A stretch of 64,000 nt of DNA from positions 402 to 64,401 of the forward strand of contig NZ_SBFF01000013.1 in assembly GCF_004151485.1 (NCBI RefSeq), given 5' to 3'. The notes beneath the pieces are model-generated. The model made no database searches, was not told the DNA's origin, and saw nothing but the letters and a program-made list of their open reading frames with translations. Source of the stretch: Sphingosinicella sp. CPCC 101087 (lineage in GTDB: Bacteria > Pseudomonadota > Alphaproteobacteria > Sphingomonadales > Sphingomonadaceae). Within the stretch, counting starts at the first letter, position 1, and every line of letters starts with the position of its first letter. The translations under genes and the position numbers were made by a program. Positions 55,712-64,000 of this stretch are shown here, piece after piece.

Positions 55712-56422
55712 ATGACCCAGTCGCTCAACATCCTCGTCACCGGCGCGAGCCGGGGAATCGGCGCCTCGATCCTGGAGGCGCTTTCCGGCCACAATGTCGT
55801 CGGCCACTCCTCCAGAGGCGGGGATGGCCTGATCGCCGCCGATCTCGCTTCGCCCGCAGTCGCCGAAGGGCTGTGGTCCGAGGCGCTGGACCGGCTCGGC
55901 GGGCGGATCGACGTACTGATCAACAATGCCGGCGTCTTCGAGGCGGCGCCGATCGACGCGCCGCATGAAGAATGGGTCGCCCTGTGGGAGCGGACGATGC
56001 GGGTGAACCTCTATGCTTCCGCCGAGCTGTGCCGGCTTGCCGTCCGGCACTTCCGCGAGCGCGGGTCGGGCGGGCGCATCGTCAACGTCTCGAGCCGCGC
56101 CGCCTATCGCGGCGACAGTCCCGACCATTGGCATTATGCCGCCTCCAAGGCAGGCATGGCGGCAATGACCAAGACGATCGCCCGTGCCTATGCGGGCGAA
56201 GGGATCTACGCCTTCGCCATCTGCCCCGGTTTCACCGTGACCGGAATGGTCGAGGAATATGTCGCCAGCCGCGGCGGCGCGGCCTTCCTCTCGGACATTC
56301 CGCTGGGCCGACCGGCGACCACCGCCGAAGTGGCGGAGACGGCGCGCTGGCTCGCCGTCGACGCGCCGGCCTCGGCCACCGGCGCGGTCATCGACGTCAA
56401 CGGGGCCAGCTTTGTCCGCTGA
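55712..56422 (+). CDS. Short-chain dehydrogenase/reductase
   Basis: 236 residues from the ATG at 55712. NAD(P) motif TGASRGIGASIL at residues 10-21, NNAGVF, catalytic Ser in IVNVSSRAAY, and Tyr-x3-Lys in HYAASKAGMAA. Classical SDR; the C-terminal block GAVIDVNGASFVR closes the fold. Substrate unknown. Upstream in-frame sequence covers the repeat and is not part of it. Ends 48 nt before prmA, same strand. Confidence 0.9.
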   Translation: MTQSLNILVTGASRGIGASILEALSGHNVVGHSSRGGDGLIAADLASPAVAEGLWSEALDRLGGRIDVLINNAGVFEAAPIDAPHEEWVALWERTMRVNLYASAELCRLAVRHFRERGSGGRIVNVSSRAAYRGDSPDHWHYAASKAGMAAMTKTIARAYAGEGIYAFAICPGFTVTGMVEEYVASRGGAAFLSDIPLGRPATTAEVAETARWLAVDAPASATGAVIDVNGASFVR

Positions 56423-56470
56423 TCGCCGCGAGCGCCCGACCTCCAGGATCATTGCAAGGCATCGCGCCCG

Positions 56471-57394
56471 ATGACCAGCTGGCGGGTGACGCTGCCCTGC
56501 ACCAGGTCGGAGGCGGAGGCGCTCGGGGAAGATATTTCCGTCTTTGCCGCACTCGATTCGCCGCCGGTGCTGGTGACGAGCGAGGCGGAGCCCGACCGCC
56601 CGGACCAATGGCGGCTCGACGCCTATTTCGACGAGAAGCCGAGCCGTTCCGAGCTGGCCCTGGTCGTGTCGCTGGTGCCGAGCGCCGCAGGCGCCAGGCC
56701 CACTGCCGAGCGGATCGCCGATCAGGACTGGGTGACGTTGAGCCAGCAGGGGCTCGAGCCGATCAGGGCCGGTCGCTTCTTCGTTCACACACCCGCGCAT
56801 CGCGATGCCGTCCCGCCCGGCACCGTCGCCTTCGAGATCGATGCCGGCCGCGCCTTCGGCACCGGCCAGCACGAGACGACGACCGGCTGCCTGATCGCGC
56901 TCGACGCGCTCAAGCGGCAGGGAGCGATCTTCACCGACGTGGCCGACATCGGCACCGGCACGGGCCTGCTCGCCTTCGCCGCCCTCAGGCTTTGGCCGGC
57001 GGCGCGGGCGATCGCGTCGGACATCGACCCCGTCGCGATAGAAGTGGCGGCGGAGAATGCCGCGATCAACGCCGTCGCCGTCGGCCGGGCGCGAGGCCGG
57101 GTCGAGCTCGCGGTCGCCGCGGGCATGGATCATCTCCGGCTCAGGGCTCGAGCGCCCTATGACCTCGTCGTCGCGAACATCCTCGCCGGGCCGCTGATCG
57201 ATCTTGCGCCCGGCCTTGCCGGCGCGCTGGCGCCCGGCGGACGGCTGATCCTGGCCGGTCTGCTCGAACATCAGGCGGCGAGGGTGACGGCAGCCTATCG
57301 CCGCCAGGGGATGATGCCTTCGTTCCGGATAGTCCGCGGCGACTGGCCCACCCTGGTGCTGCGCAAGCGGCGACGGGTAGGGGCGCGCCGCTGA
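56471..57394 (+). CDS. prmA: Ribosomal protein L11 methyltransferase
   Basis: SAM-dependent trimethylation of ribosomal protein L11. 307 residues, normal. AFGTGQHETTTGCLIAL is the PrmA signature, followed by the SAM motif VADIGTGTGLLAFAALRL and the catalytic-region VVANILAGPLIDLAP. The N-terminal L11-recognition domain is present (about residues 1-60). Confidence 0.93.
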   Translation: MTSWRVTLPCTRSEAEALGEDISVFAALDSPPVLVTSEAEPDRPDQWRLDAYFDEKPSRSELALVVSLVPSAAGARPTAERIADQDWVTLSQQGLEPIRAGRFFVHTPAHRDAVPPGTVAFEIDAGRAFGTGQHETTTGCLIALDALKRQGAIFTDVADIGTGTGLLAFAALRLWPAARAIASDIDPVAIEVAAENAAINAVAVGRARGRVELAVAAGMDHLRLRARAPYDLVVANILAGPLIDLAPGLAGALAPGGRLILAGLLEHQAARVTAAYRRQGMMPSFRIVRGDWPTLVLRKRRRVGARR

Positions 57395-57629
57395 TCGACG
57401 GACGCTAGCCTTCCCCTGTAACGTCGGCCCATCTTCACCCCGAACTGCCCACTCGGACGATGCGGGAATCGGGACGGATGAACATGGTTCTGCATGACCA
57501 GGCCCTCCACGCTCGTGGACCGCGGCGCTCGTCGGGCCGAGGAGCGGCAGCGGCAGCGGACGAGGAAATCCGGTTCCGCACAACCGGGGAGCCGGCTATC
57601 CTCCGCCGCAATCACGGAAGGAATGGCGC

Positions 57630-59288
57630 ATGCGGGCACTCAGGACGGCAGCCCTCGCGACGGCGCTCACGGCGACATCGCTCGGGGCTCAGGGGGCGGA
57701 AGACGCGGCGCGACGGACGCCGGACATTCCGGCCCAATCCTGTCTTTCGGCGGGCGCGGCACCGGGCGACGCTGAGCCGATGGAGGCGCAGCCGGTGCTG
57801 GTCGAGGGGCTCGGCCATGCGGGGCTCGACGCCGACAGCGAGGATCCCGAGGCGCGGGCCTGGTTCGCACAGGGCGTGCGGCTGATCTGGGCGTTCGACG
57901 AGGCGGAGGCGGTCCGCGCCTTTGCCGAGGCGCAGCGACGCGACGGCGACTGCGCCTTGTGCTTTCTCGGCGAGGCCTGGGCGCGCTCACCCACGATCAA
58001 TCTGCGCGGGCGCGTGGAGGAGCTTCCCGCCGCCCGCGCCGCGGCCCGGCGCGCCTTGGCCTTGTCGGACGGACTGAGCGAACGCGACCGGCTACTGGTC
58101 CAGGCGATGGCGATCCGGACCGGCGACGGCGAGGCCTTCGGCCAGACGGCTTATGCGCGATTCCTCGAATCGGCCGCCGACCGGCTCCCGGATGATTCGA
58201 CCCTCGCCATCCTCGCGGCGGACGCGCAGATGCAGGTCAACGAGGAGATGGAGCCGGGATCGCCGAGCCAGCGGCGACTCGAGAGCGTATTGGCGCGCGA
58301 GCCCGATCATGGGGGCGCAATCCATTTCTACATCCACCTGACGGACTGGATGGACCGGCAGCATCTTGCGGTGCCCCATGCCGAACGGCTGGGACGGATC
58401 GCGCCGGCGGCGAGCCACCTCGTCCACATGCCGTCGCATAGCTTCTACGACGTCGGCCGCTACGAGGACGCCGCCGCCGTGAACGTAGCGGCGATCGCCG
58501 CCGACCGGACCTTTGCGCGCGTCGCCCGCCCGACGCGGTCGACTTATCGATGGAACCTCCTGGCCCACAACATGCACTTCGCGATGAACAGCGCGCTCGC
58601 CCGCGGCGACGGCGCCACGGCGCTCGACGTCGCACGGCAATTCCGCGCCGAATATCTGAGCGGCGAGCCCGATCCCTGGATAAGGCTGATGGGATCGTCG
58701 GTCCATTATTCCGCCGGACTTCACGGCGAGCCGGCCGAAGCCCTGGCCGCGCCCGAGCCCGAAGACGCGGTCGACAAGGTCTTCCATCATTACGCCCGCG
58801 GCGAGGCGCTGGCGCGCCAAGGCGACGGTGCCGCCGTCGCCGCGGAAGCGCGGGCGATTCGGCGCGTCCGCACGGGCGTCCGGGCGCCGTCGCTCGGTGC
58901 GGAAGGCGATGCGCTGGCCGAGATCGTCCAGCGCGTCCTCGAGGGGCGCTCGGCGATGCTCGCCGGCGATCATCGGCGGGCCGCTTCGGCCTATCGGCGG
59001 GCGATGCAGCGCCAGCGCGCCGCCGACTTCGGCAACGATCCGCCGCTCTTCTGGTATTCGGTGCGGCGCAGCCTGGCGGCCGCCCTGCTCGCCGGCGGCG
59101 ACGCCGCTGGCGCCCGTCGCCAGCTGGCCGCCTCGCTGCGGCTCTGGCCGAACGATCCGCTCGCCTTATACGCTCTGTCGCTTGCGGAGCGACGGGCCGG
59201 GAATGCGGCTTCGGCCGACCTCAATCTGGCCCGGGCGCAGGCGGTGTGGGAAGGCGATGTGACCGAGGTGCCGCTCAGCCGGATCTAG
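57630..59288 (+). CDS. Secreted tetratricopeptide-repeat protein
   Basis: 552 residues with a signal peptide (MRALRTAALATALTATSLGAQG). Helical repeats run through the mature part, for example WFAQGVRLIWAFDEAEAVRAFAEAQRRD and SAYRRAMQRQRAADFGND. A conserved centre IHFYIHLTDWMDRQHLAVPHA then HLVHMPSHSFYDVGRYEDAA, rich in His, is typical of a widespread family of unknown function, possibly metal-binding. The 235 nt before it hold no gene that I can support. Confidence 0.75.
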   Translation: MRALRTAALATALTATSLGAQGAEDAARRTPDIPAQSCLSAGAAPGDAEPMEAQPVLVEGLGHAGLDADSEDPEARAWFAQGVRLIWAFDEAEAVRAFAEAQRRDGDCALCFLGEAWARSPTINLRGRVEELPAARAAARRALALSDGLSERDRLLVQAMAIRTGDGEAFGQTAYARFLESAADRLPDDSTLAILAADAQMQVNEEMEPGSPSQRRLESVLAREPDHGGAIHFYIHLTDWMDRQHLAVPHAERLGRIAPAASHLVHMPSHSFYDVGRYEDAAAVNVAAIAADRTFARVARPTRSTYRWNLLAHNMHFAMNSALARGDGATALDVARQFRAEYLSGEPDPWIRLMGSSVHYSAGLHGEPAEALAAPEPEDAVDKVFHHYARGEALARQGDGAAVAAEARAIRRVRTGVRAPSLGAEGDALAEIVQRVLEGRSAMLAGDHRRAASAYRRAMQRQRAADFGNDPPLFWYSVRRSLAAALLAGGDAAGARRQLAASLRLWPNDPLALYALSLAERRAGNAASADLNLARAQAVWEGDVTEVPLSRI

Positions 59289-59549
59289 TCCGGCCGGCCA
59301 AGTTGCAGCGGGTCGTTCGTTGGCGCAGGCGGGAGCCCAGTTCAGCGGCCCGACCGGTTCCGGACCTTCGCCGCGGCGCCTAACCCGCACCTCGATGTCC
59401 ATGGATTCCGACGTGCGGGATGACGGCCGAAGAGCGAGGAGGGCCGGACGGCATGAGCAGGGACCTCGTCGGTAGAGGCGCCCGCCGACTCCTCCCCTTC
59501 GCCGTTTTCGCCTGACAGGGCCCTTCCCCTCGGTTAGCCTTGGCCGAGA

Positions 59550-62162
59550 ATGGAGCTGCTTGCCCTCATCCTGCTGATCGGCCTGTTCGCCCTGTTCGTC
59601 GCGCATACGAACCTGAAGCGGCGGGTTGGCTATCTGGAGGCGCGGCTCGAGGCCGGGGCGTGGCAGCAGGCGCCATCGGCGGCCGAGACGCCGCCGCGCG
59701 ATGTGCCCGAAGCTCCGGCAGAGCCCGAGACTGCGGCGCCGACGGCGCAGCCGGCGCCGGAGCCAGCCATGGCCGAGGCTGCGACGGTGTACGGGCTCGA
59801 CGAAGATCCGCAGGAAGAGCGGGAGACCATCGGGGGGCTGTTCGAGCGGCTGGTCGGCGGCCGGCTGCTGATCTGGCTCGGCGGCGCCGCCTTGTTCGTC
59901 GCCGCCATCTTCCTGATCCGCTACTCGATCGACATCGGGCTGGTGACGCCGGCGCTTCGAATGATCGCCGCGGCGATCTTCGGCTTCGTCCTCCTCGGCC
60001 TCGGCGAATATGCGCGGGCCGGACGGCTGCTGTCCGGGGACCCGCGCATCGCCCAGGTGCTGGTGGGCGTCGGCCTGGCCGTCCTCTACGCGACGACTTA
60101 TGGCAGCCATGTCCTGCACGCCCTGATCGGCCCGGCTACGACTTCGGCGCTGATGCTGGCCGTGACCGGGGCGGCGCTCGCTCTGTCGATCCGACACGGT
60201 GCCTCCACGGCCGTCGTCGGCTTGACCGGCGGGTTCCTGACGCCGCTGCTGGTCGGCGATCCCGATGCGGGCGCGGTGCCCTTGCTCGCTTATCTCGCCC
60301 TTCTCGACCTGGCGCTGTTCCTCATCGCCTGGCGACGCGGCTGGACCTGGCTCGCCGCCGCCGCGGTGGCCCTAAGCTTCGTGTGGAGCGCCTATCTGCT
60401 CGCCAGGCCGCCCGAGGATGCCCTGGCCGCGGGCGCGTTCGTCTTGCTGCTGGCGCTCGCCGCCACCCTCGTCCGCCCGGGACCCGGCCGCGAGCTCGGC
60501 CTGATCCAGCCCCTGGCGATCGGAATCGTCCAGCTCGCCCTCCTCGTGGCGCGAACCGATCTCGGCCTTTCCGCCTGGGCGCTGTTCGGCGCGCTTGCCG
60601 CCGCCAGCCTGACCCTCGCGGCGTGGCGGGAGGAATATCGGCTGGCGCCGCCGCTCGCCGTTGCCTTGGCGCTGGCCCTGCTGCTCGCCAAGGCGGCGAC
60701 CGGGCAGGACCCGCTCGTGCCGATCGCCGCCACGGGGATCATCGCCATCTTCGGTCTCGGTGGCATGGCGATGACCTTGTGGAAGCCTCGCCTGCTGTGG
60801 ACCGCGGTGTCCTGCGCGGGCCTCGCCGGCCCGGCCCTGATCCTTCGGGCCGCCCGGCCGGACCTGCTCGACCGGCCCGCCTGGGGCGCCCTGTTGCTCG
60901 TCCTGGCGGCGGGGCCGGCCATTCTCGCCTGGCTCGTTCGGAACCGAGCCTCACCCAACGCGCCGGCCGACCTTGCCTTGCTCCTCTCGGGCGCGACGGC
61001 GGCCGCTCTGGCCGGCGCCGCGGCATGGGACCTGCTTGCCGCCGAGCTGGTGGCCGCAGGCTGGCTGCTCGTCGCGCTCGCCGCCGCTCTGGCGGCGCGT
61101 CGGCTCGGCGACCTGGCCCTTGCCACCGTCGCGACGGCGGTGGCCGCGCTCGCGGTGGCTCGATCGGCATGGATGATGCCGGAGCTATCGACTGCGGCAG
61201 TGACCGCCCTGGTCGGAATCCCGGTCACCGCGCCGGACTTGCCGACGGCCCTGGACGCGCTCTACGCGCTCGCGATTCCCGCGTTGCTGCTCGCCGGCCT
61301 GCGCATTGTCCTTCCGCCGCTCCCGCTCGGGGCGAGGCGCGCCTTACCCGCCGTGTGCGGCCTGTTCGCCGCGGCCGCTGCCTATGTCTGGTTCAAGCAG
61401 GCATTCGGCCTTGCCGACCAAGGGGATTTCGTCGCACGCGGCCTGATCGAGCGGACGATCGTCACCCAGGCCTTGTTCCTCGGCGGCTGGCTGCTCGGCG
61501 CCGACATCGTCCGGCCGCGCGGCCTCGATCCCGATCTCGCCAGGCTCGGCGGCACCGTGCTGACCACCGTCGCGGCGGCGCGACTGATCTGGTTCGACAT
61601 GATCGTCCTCAACCCGGCCTGGGCGACGCAATGGGTCGGCACGGTCCCGCTGCTCAACCTCATCGTGCCGCAATATCTGCTCGGCGCGCTGTGGCTCTAT
61701 CTGGCGCGGCGCCGGGCCGGAGTCCCTTTTCGGTCGCGCTCCCGAACCGCAGAACCGGCACCCACTTCTGCTGGAAGCGCTCCGGTCACGCGCTCGGGCT
61801 TCTGGCTGGTCGCCTTTCTCGCCGCGCTGGTGACAGGCACCGCCTTGCTGGTGCGCCAGGCGTTCCAGGGGCCGATCCTCACCGGGCCGGAAATGCCGAT
61901 CGGCGAATTCTACGCTTACTCTCTGGCCGGGCTGGTCGTGTCGATCGGCCTGCTGCTCGCCGGCATAAGGCTGCCGGACAAGGCGCTGCGGCTGGCCGGG
62001 CTGATCCTTCTCGCCGCCACCCTGCTGAAAGTGTTCCTGTGGGACGCCTCCAACCTGGAAGGGCTGTACCGGATCCTCTCCTTCCTCGGCGCGGGCATCG
62101 TCGCGATCGCGATCGGCTGGCTCTACGGGCCGGTGCTGAGGGCCGAGCGGGCGCCAAGATAG
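59550..62162 (+). CDS. DUF2339 polytopic membrane protein
   Basis: 870 residues. An N-terminal membrane segment, a short coiled-coil-like and Pro/Ala/Glu-rich cytoplasmic stretch (about 25-100), then more than 20 hydrophobic segments. The ERLVGGRLLIWLGGAALFVAAIFLIRYSID block, read in parts, is the DUF2339 signature. Function unknown; inner membrane. The 261 nt upstream show no other gene. Confidence 0.88.
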   Translation: MELLALILLIGLFALFVAHTNLKRRVGYLEARLEAGAWQQAPSAAETPPRDVPEAPAEPETAAPTAQPAPEPAMAEAATVYGLDEDPQEERETIGGLFERLVGGRLLIWLGGAALFVAAIFLIRYSIDIGLVTPALRMIAAAIFGFVLLGLGEYARAGRLLSGDPRIAQVLVGVGLAVLYATTYGSHVLHALIGPATTSALMLAVTGAALALSIRHGASTAVVGLTGGFLTPLLVGDPDAGAVPLLAYLALLDLALFLIAWRRGWTWLAAAAVALSFVWSAYLLARPPEDALAAGAFVLLLALAATLVRPGPGRELGLIQPLAIGIVQLALLVARTDLGLSAWALFGALAAASLTLAAWREEYRLAPPLAVALALALLLAKAATGQDPLVPIAATGIIAIFGLGGMAMTLWKPRLLWTAVSCAGLAGPALILRAARPDLLDRPAWGALLLVLAAGPAILAWLVRNRASPNAPADLALLLSGATAAALAGAAAWDLLAAELVAAGWLLVALAAALAARRLGDLALATVATAVAALAVARSAWMMPELSTAAVTALVGIPVTAPDLPTALDALYALAIPALLLAGLRIVLPPLPLGARRALPAVCGLFAAAAAYVWFKQAFGLADQGDFVARGLIERTIVTQALFLGGWLLGADIVRPRGLDPDLARLGGTVLTTVAAARLIWFDMIVLNPAWATQWVGTVPLLNLIVPQYLLGALWLYLARRRAGVPFRSRSRTAEPAPTSAGSAPVTRSGFWLVAFLAALVTGTALLVRQAFQGPILTGPEMPIGEFYAYSLAGLVVSIGLLLAGIRLPDKALRLAGLILLAATLLKVFLWDASNLEGLYRILSFLGAGIVAIAIGWLYGPVLRAERAPR

Positions 62163-62360
62163 CGACTTCCCGCATCATCGGGCTCCGGCGCGGGCCGGTG
62201 GGCGGAACGCTTGGGTACCCTTCCGCCACCCTGGCGATTGCCGCGATCACCGCCTCGGCGGGAGCGACAGGGCGCGGACCCGTGATTGGAACATGATCGA
62301 CATCGCCGTTCATCGGGGGCACTCCTGTTGAAGCCAAGACAGAAGGACGCAGGTCGAGTC

Positions 62361-62807
62361 ATGAACGATCGGGAAGCGATTTCCGCAGTGGTCGACGAAA
62401 TGTATGCGATGATCTCCGGGCCGAAGGGACCGCGCGACTGGTCGCGCCAGGCGAACTGCTTCCACCCCGAGTCCCGGCAGATCCGCACCTGGATCGACGA
62501 TGACGGCCGGCCGGCGATGAAGATGATGAGCCCGGACGATTATGCCCGCGACACCGCGCCCTTCTTCGCCGAGCACGACTTCCACGAGATCGAGATCGGC
62601 CGGCGGATCGACCTGTTCGGCAACGTCGCCCATGTGTGGAGCGCCTATGAGGCGCGGACCGATCCGGCCGACGCGAAGCCGGAGCGACGCGGGATCAACT
62701 CGATCCAGCTGTTTCGCGATCCGGATCGCGGGTGGCGGATCGTCGCGATGATCTGGGACAATGAGCGCGAGGGCTTGGTGCTGCCGGAACTCCGGGGGAA
62801 CGCGTAA
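62361..62807 (+). CDS. NTF2-like (SnoaL-type) protein
   Basis: 148 residues from the ATG at 62361. NTF2-like order: helix [22 protein letters not shown], then [38 protein letters not shown] and the strand [14 protein letters not shown], ending [13 protein letters not shown]. Cytoplasmic; ligand or activity unknown. Confidence 0.8.
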   Translation: MNDREAISAVVDEMYAMISGPKGPRDWSRQANCFHPESRQIRTWIDDDGRPAMKMMSPDDYARDTAPFFAEHDFHEIEIGRRIDLFGNVAHVWSAYEARTDPADAKPERRGINSIQLFRDPDRGWRIVAMIWDNEREGLVLPELRGNA

Positions 62808-62863
62808 GCGCGCCGCCGCGGATCGAATCAGAAAGGGCGGCGCCGCGGCTGCCCTTGATCCGA

Positions 62864-62940
62864 TGGTCGGGGCGACTGGATTCGAACCAGCGACCCCCAC
62901 ACCCCCAGTGTGATGCGCTACCAGGCTGCGCTACGCCCCG
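62864..62940 (-). tRNA. tRNA-Pro (anticodon GGG)
   Basis: A 77-nt cloverleaf on the minus strand, CCA encoded. Acceptor CGGGGCG/CGCCCCG, D arm GCGC...GCGC, anticodon stem TCACA/TGTGG around the loop CTGGGGG giving anticodon GGG, T arm with GTTCGAATC. All arms pair. GGG reads CCC and CCU proline codons. Confidence 0.96.
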
Positions 62941-63216
62941 ACCGGAGGCGGCGATGTAGGCGCGAGCGCGCTCCATGGCAAGCTGGCTGGGGCCTCGGCG
63001 GTTCCCCTTCGGCCCATGAGTCCCGCCGGCGGCGCAGGCGCGGACAACGTCGCGTAGCGCCGGGCCAGCCGAAGTGCAGCGCTCCGGCGACCAGGATCAT
63101 TTCGAGACGCTCCTCCCTCGGCTCGCCTTGCCTTGGCAACGGTCCATACCCATGATAGTCGCCACGCGCTCCGCGGCCGAGGCTTTTTTGCGCCGCCGCC
63201 CAATCCAGAGGGATGA

Positions 63217-63558
63217 ATGTTCGAGACTCCAGCCTTTGCCGCGACCTCCGGGGCCGCCTCCGCCGGCGGGGGGACTGCGGCCTTCATGGTGCAGATCTTC
63301 CCGCTCGTCCTGATCTTCATCATCTTCTATTTCCTGCTGATCCGCCCGCAGCAGCGGCGGATGAAGCAGCACCAGGCGATGGTCGCGGCGGTGAAGCCGC
63401 GCGACGTTGTCGTCACCAATGGCGGCCTGATCGGCAAGGTCACCAAGGTCGAGGAGCAGGAGATCGAGGTGGAGGTGGCGCAGGGCGTCCGGATCCGCGT
63501 CGTCAAATCGATGCTGAGCGACATACGGCCGCACGGCTCCAAGCCGGCCAACGACTGA
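63217..63558 (+). CDS. yajC: Sec translocon accessory protein YajC
   Basis: 113 residues with one membrane segment (about 25-47, MVQIFPLVLIFIIFYFLLI). The diagnostic RPQQRRMKQHQAMVAAVKPRD and the ensuing GDVVVTNGGLIGKV-like sequence are present. Works with SecDF. First of the yajC-secD pair; secD starts 16 nt after its stop. Confidence 0.96.
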   Translation: MFETPAFAATSGAASAGGGTAAFMVQIFPLVLIFIIFYFLLIRPQQRRMKQHQAMVAAVKPRDVVVTNGGLIGKVTKVEEQEIEVEVAQGVRIRVVKSMLSDIRPHGSKPAND

Positions 63559-63574
63559 ACGGTCGGCCGCACAG

Positions 63575-64000
63575 ATGCTCGATTTCCCCCGCTGGAAGGT
63601 GTGGCTGGTCACGCTGACGCTCGTAGTCGGCGTCTATTATGCCATTCCCAGCTTCCTTCCCGAACGCGTCGCCCAGCAGATGCCGTCCTTCCTCGCGCCG
63701 CAGGTCAATCTCGGCCTCGACCTGGCCGGCGGAAGCCACCTGCTGCTCGAAGCCGATACGAGCGGCGTAGCCCGCCAGCGGCTCGAGAATATGGAGGACG
63801 TGCTGCGCCGCGAGCTGCGCAGCGGCGGCATCCAATTTGCCGACATGTCGACCAACGAAGGCCGGTTGAGCTTCCAGCTCCGGCAGCCCGGCCAGGCCGA
63901 CGAAGCGGTGCGGATCGCGCGAACCGCAACCCAGCCCGCCGCCTTCGGCGCCACGACCGAATGGACGGTGAGCGCGGAAGGCAACCGGGTCACGCTGGCG
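63575..64000 (+). CDS. secD: Protein translocase subunit SecD, N-terminal part, cut by the window edge
   Basis: 142 codons up to the window edge. First membrane segment (WLVTLTLVVGVYYAIP) followed by the conserved VNLGLDLAGGSHLLLEAD, the D1 signature of SecD, which couples the proton motive force to export. Start ATG at 63575, 16 nt after yajC. Confidence 0.95.
   Translation, partial: MLDFPRWKVWLVTLTLVVGVYYAIPSFLPERVAQQMPSFLAPQVNLGLDLAGGSHLLLEADTSGVARQRLENMEDVLRRELRSGGIQFADMSTNEGRLSFQLRQPGQADEAVRIARTATQPAAFGATTEWTVSAEGNRVTLA

Noticed and set aside
59540-62296. A 918-codon frame overlapping the DUF2339 gene in another phase
   Set aside because: The DUF2339 frame has its signature and regular membrane segments; the alternative is Arg-rich noise.
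62864-62940. tRNA-Pro as an integration site for an island
   Set aside because: No integrase, no direct repeat of the tRNA 3' end and no foreign composition nearby.

Overview
The window is a GC-rich chromosomal segment from an alphaproteobacterium, most likely a sphingomonad (Sphingomonadales). The evidence is the CIRCE-controlled groES-groEL pair, the mdh/sucD/odhAB/lpd gene order, a TonB-dependent receptor beside a LysR regulator, dispersed inverted repeats typical of sphingomonad intergenic DNA, and genes long associated with this order. No rRNA, CRISPR array, intact insertion sequence, integrase or replication origin was found. There is one tRNA, tRNA-Pro(GGG).

Layout. 1-0.9 kb: groES-groEL on the minus strand (groEL runs off the left edge) under a CIRCE operator. 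1.1-6.3 kb: sppA and a GNAT gene, then a tetR-SRPBCC-DUF1761 operon with ATGA stop/start overlaps, and a TRIC/YicG channel gene. 6.5-14.4 kb: central carbon genes in the order mdh, sucD, odhA, odhB, lpdA, all minus strand; sucC is missing. 14.5-20 kb: zapE, a PaaI thioesterase, a GGCT-like gene, a LysE exporter, a secreted alpha/beta hydrolase and an HTH protein.

20-34 kb is an accessory region of visibly lower and uneven GC with decayed genes: an SRAP pseudogene, a frameshifted small gene, and fragments of a Crp gene and a hydrolase gene. Its main content is a complete His-Xaa-Ser (HXS) system: hxsD-hxsB-hxsC-hxsA, a TIGR03982-like gene and a MauG-like di-haem protein gene, followed by a secreted DRGH nuclease gene. 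All are minus strand and almost all overlap. A probable modification-dependent HNH endonuclease with an SRA-like N-terminus lies upstream and points the other way.

34.4-37.8 kb: three diverged copies of an unrecognised family of secreted proteins with conserved Cys, with a GFA gene inserted among them. 38-43.5 kb: alpha/beta hydrolase, LysR/TonB-receptor divergent pair, sulfotransferase-like gene. 43.5-53.9 kb: succinate dehydrogenase in two pieces (sdhB, then sdhCDA 7 kb away). Between the pieces lies a nucleotidyltransferase/ATP-grasp pair divergent from a PLP enzyme, plus creD, an MBL-fold hydrolase and a lipoprotein. 54-64 kb: a soluble chemoreceptor, an SDR, prmA, a secreted TPR protein, a DUF2339 membrane protein, an NTF2-like protein, tRNA-Pro, yajC and the start of secD.

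The most interesting locus is the HXS operon. Two radical SAM enzymes could modify the HxS triplets of HxsA in the cytoplasm. After export, a MauG-like di-haem enzyme could act on the product in the periplasm, where the C-terminal peptidoglycan-binding domain of HxsA would anchor it. The families are known from bioinformatics; the function is not.
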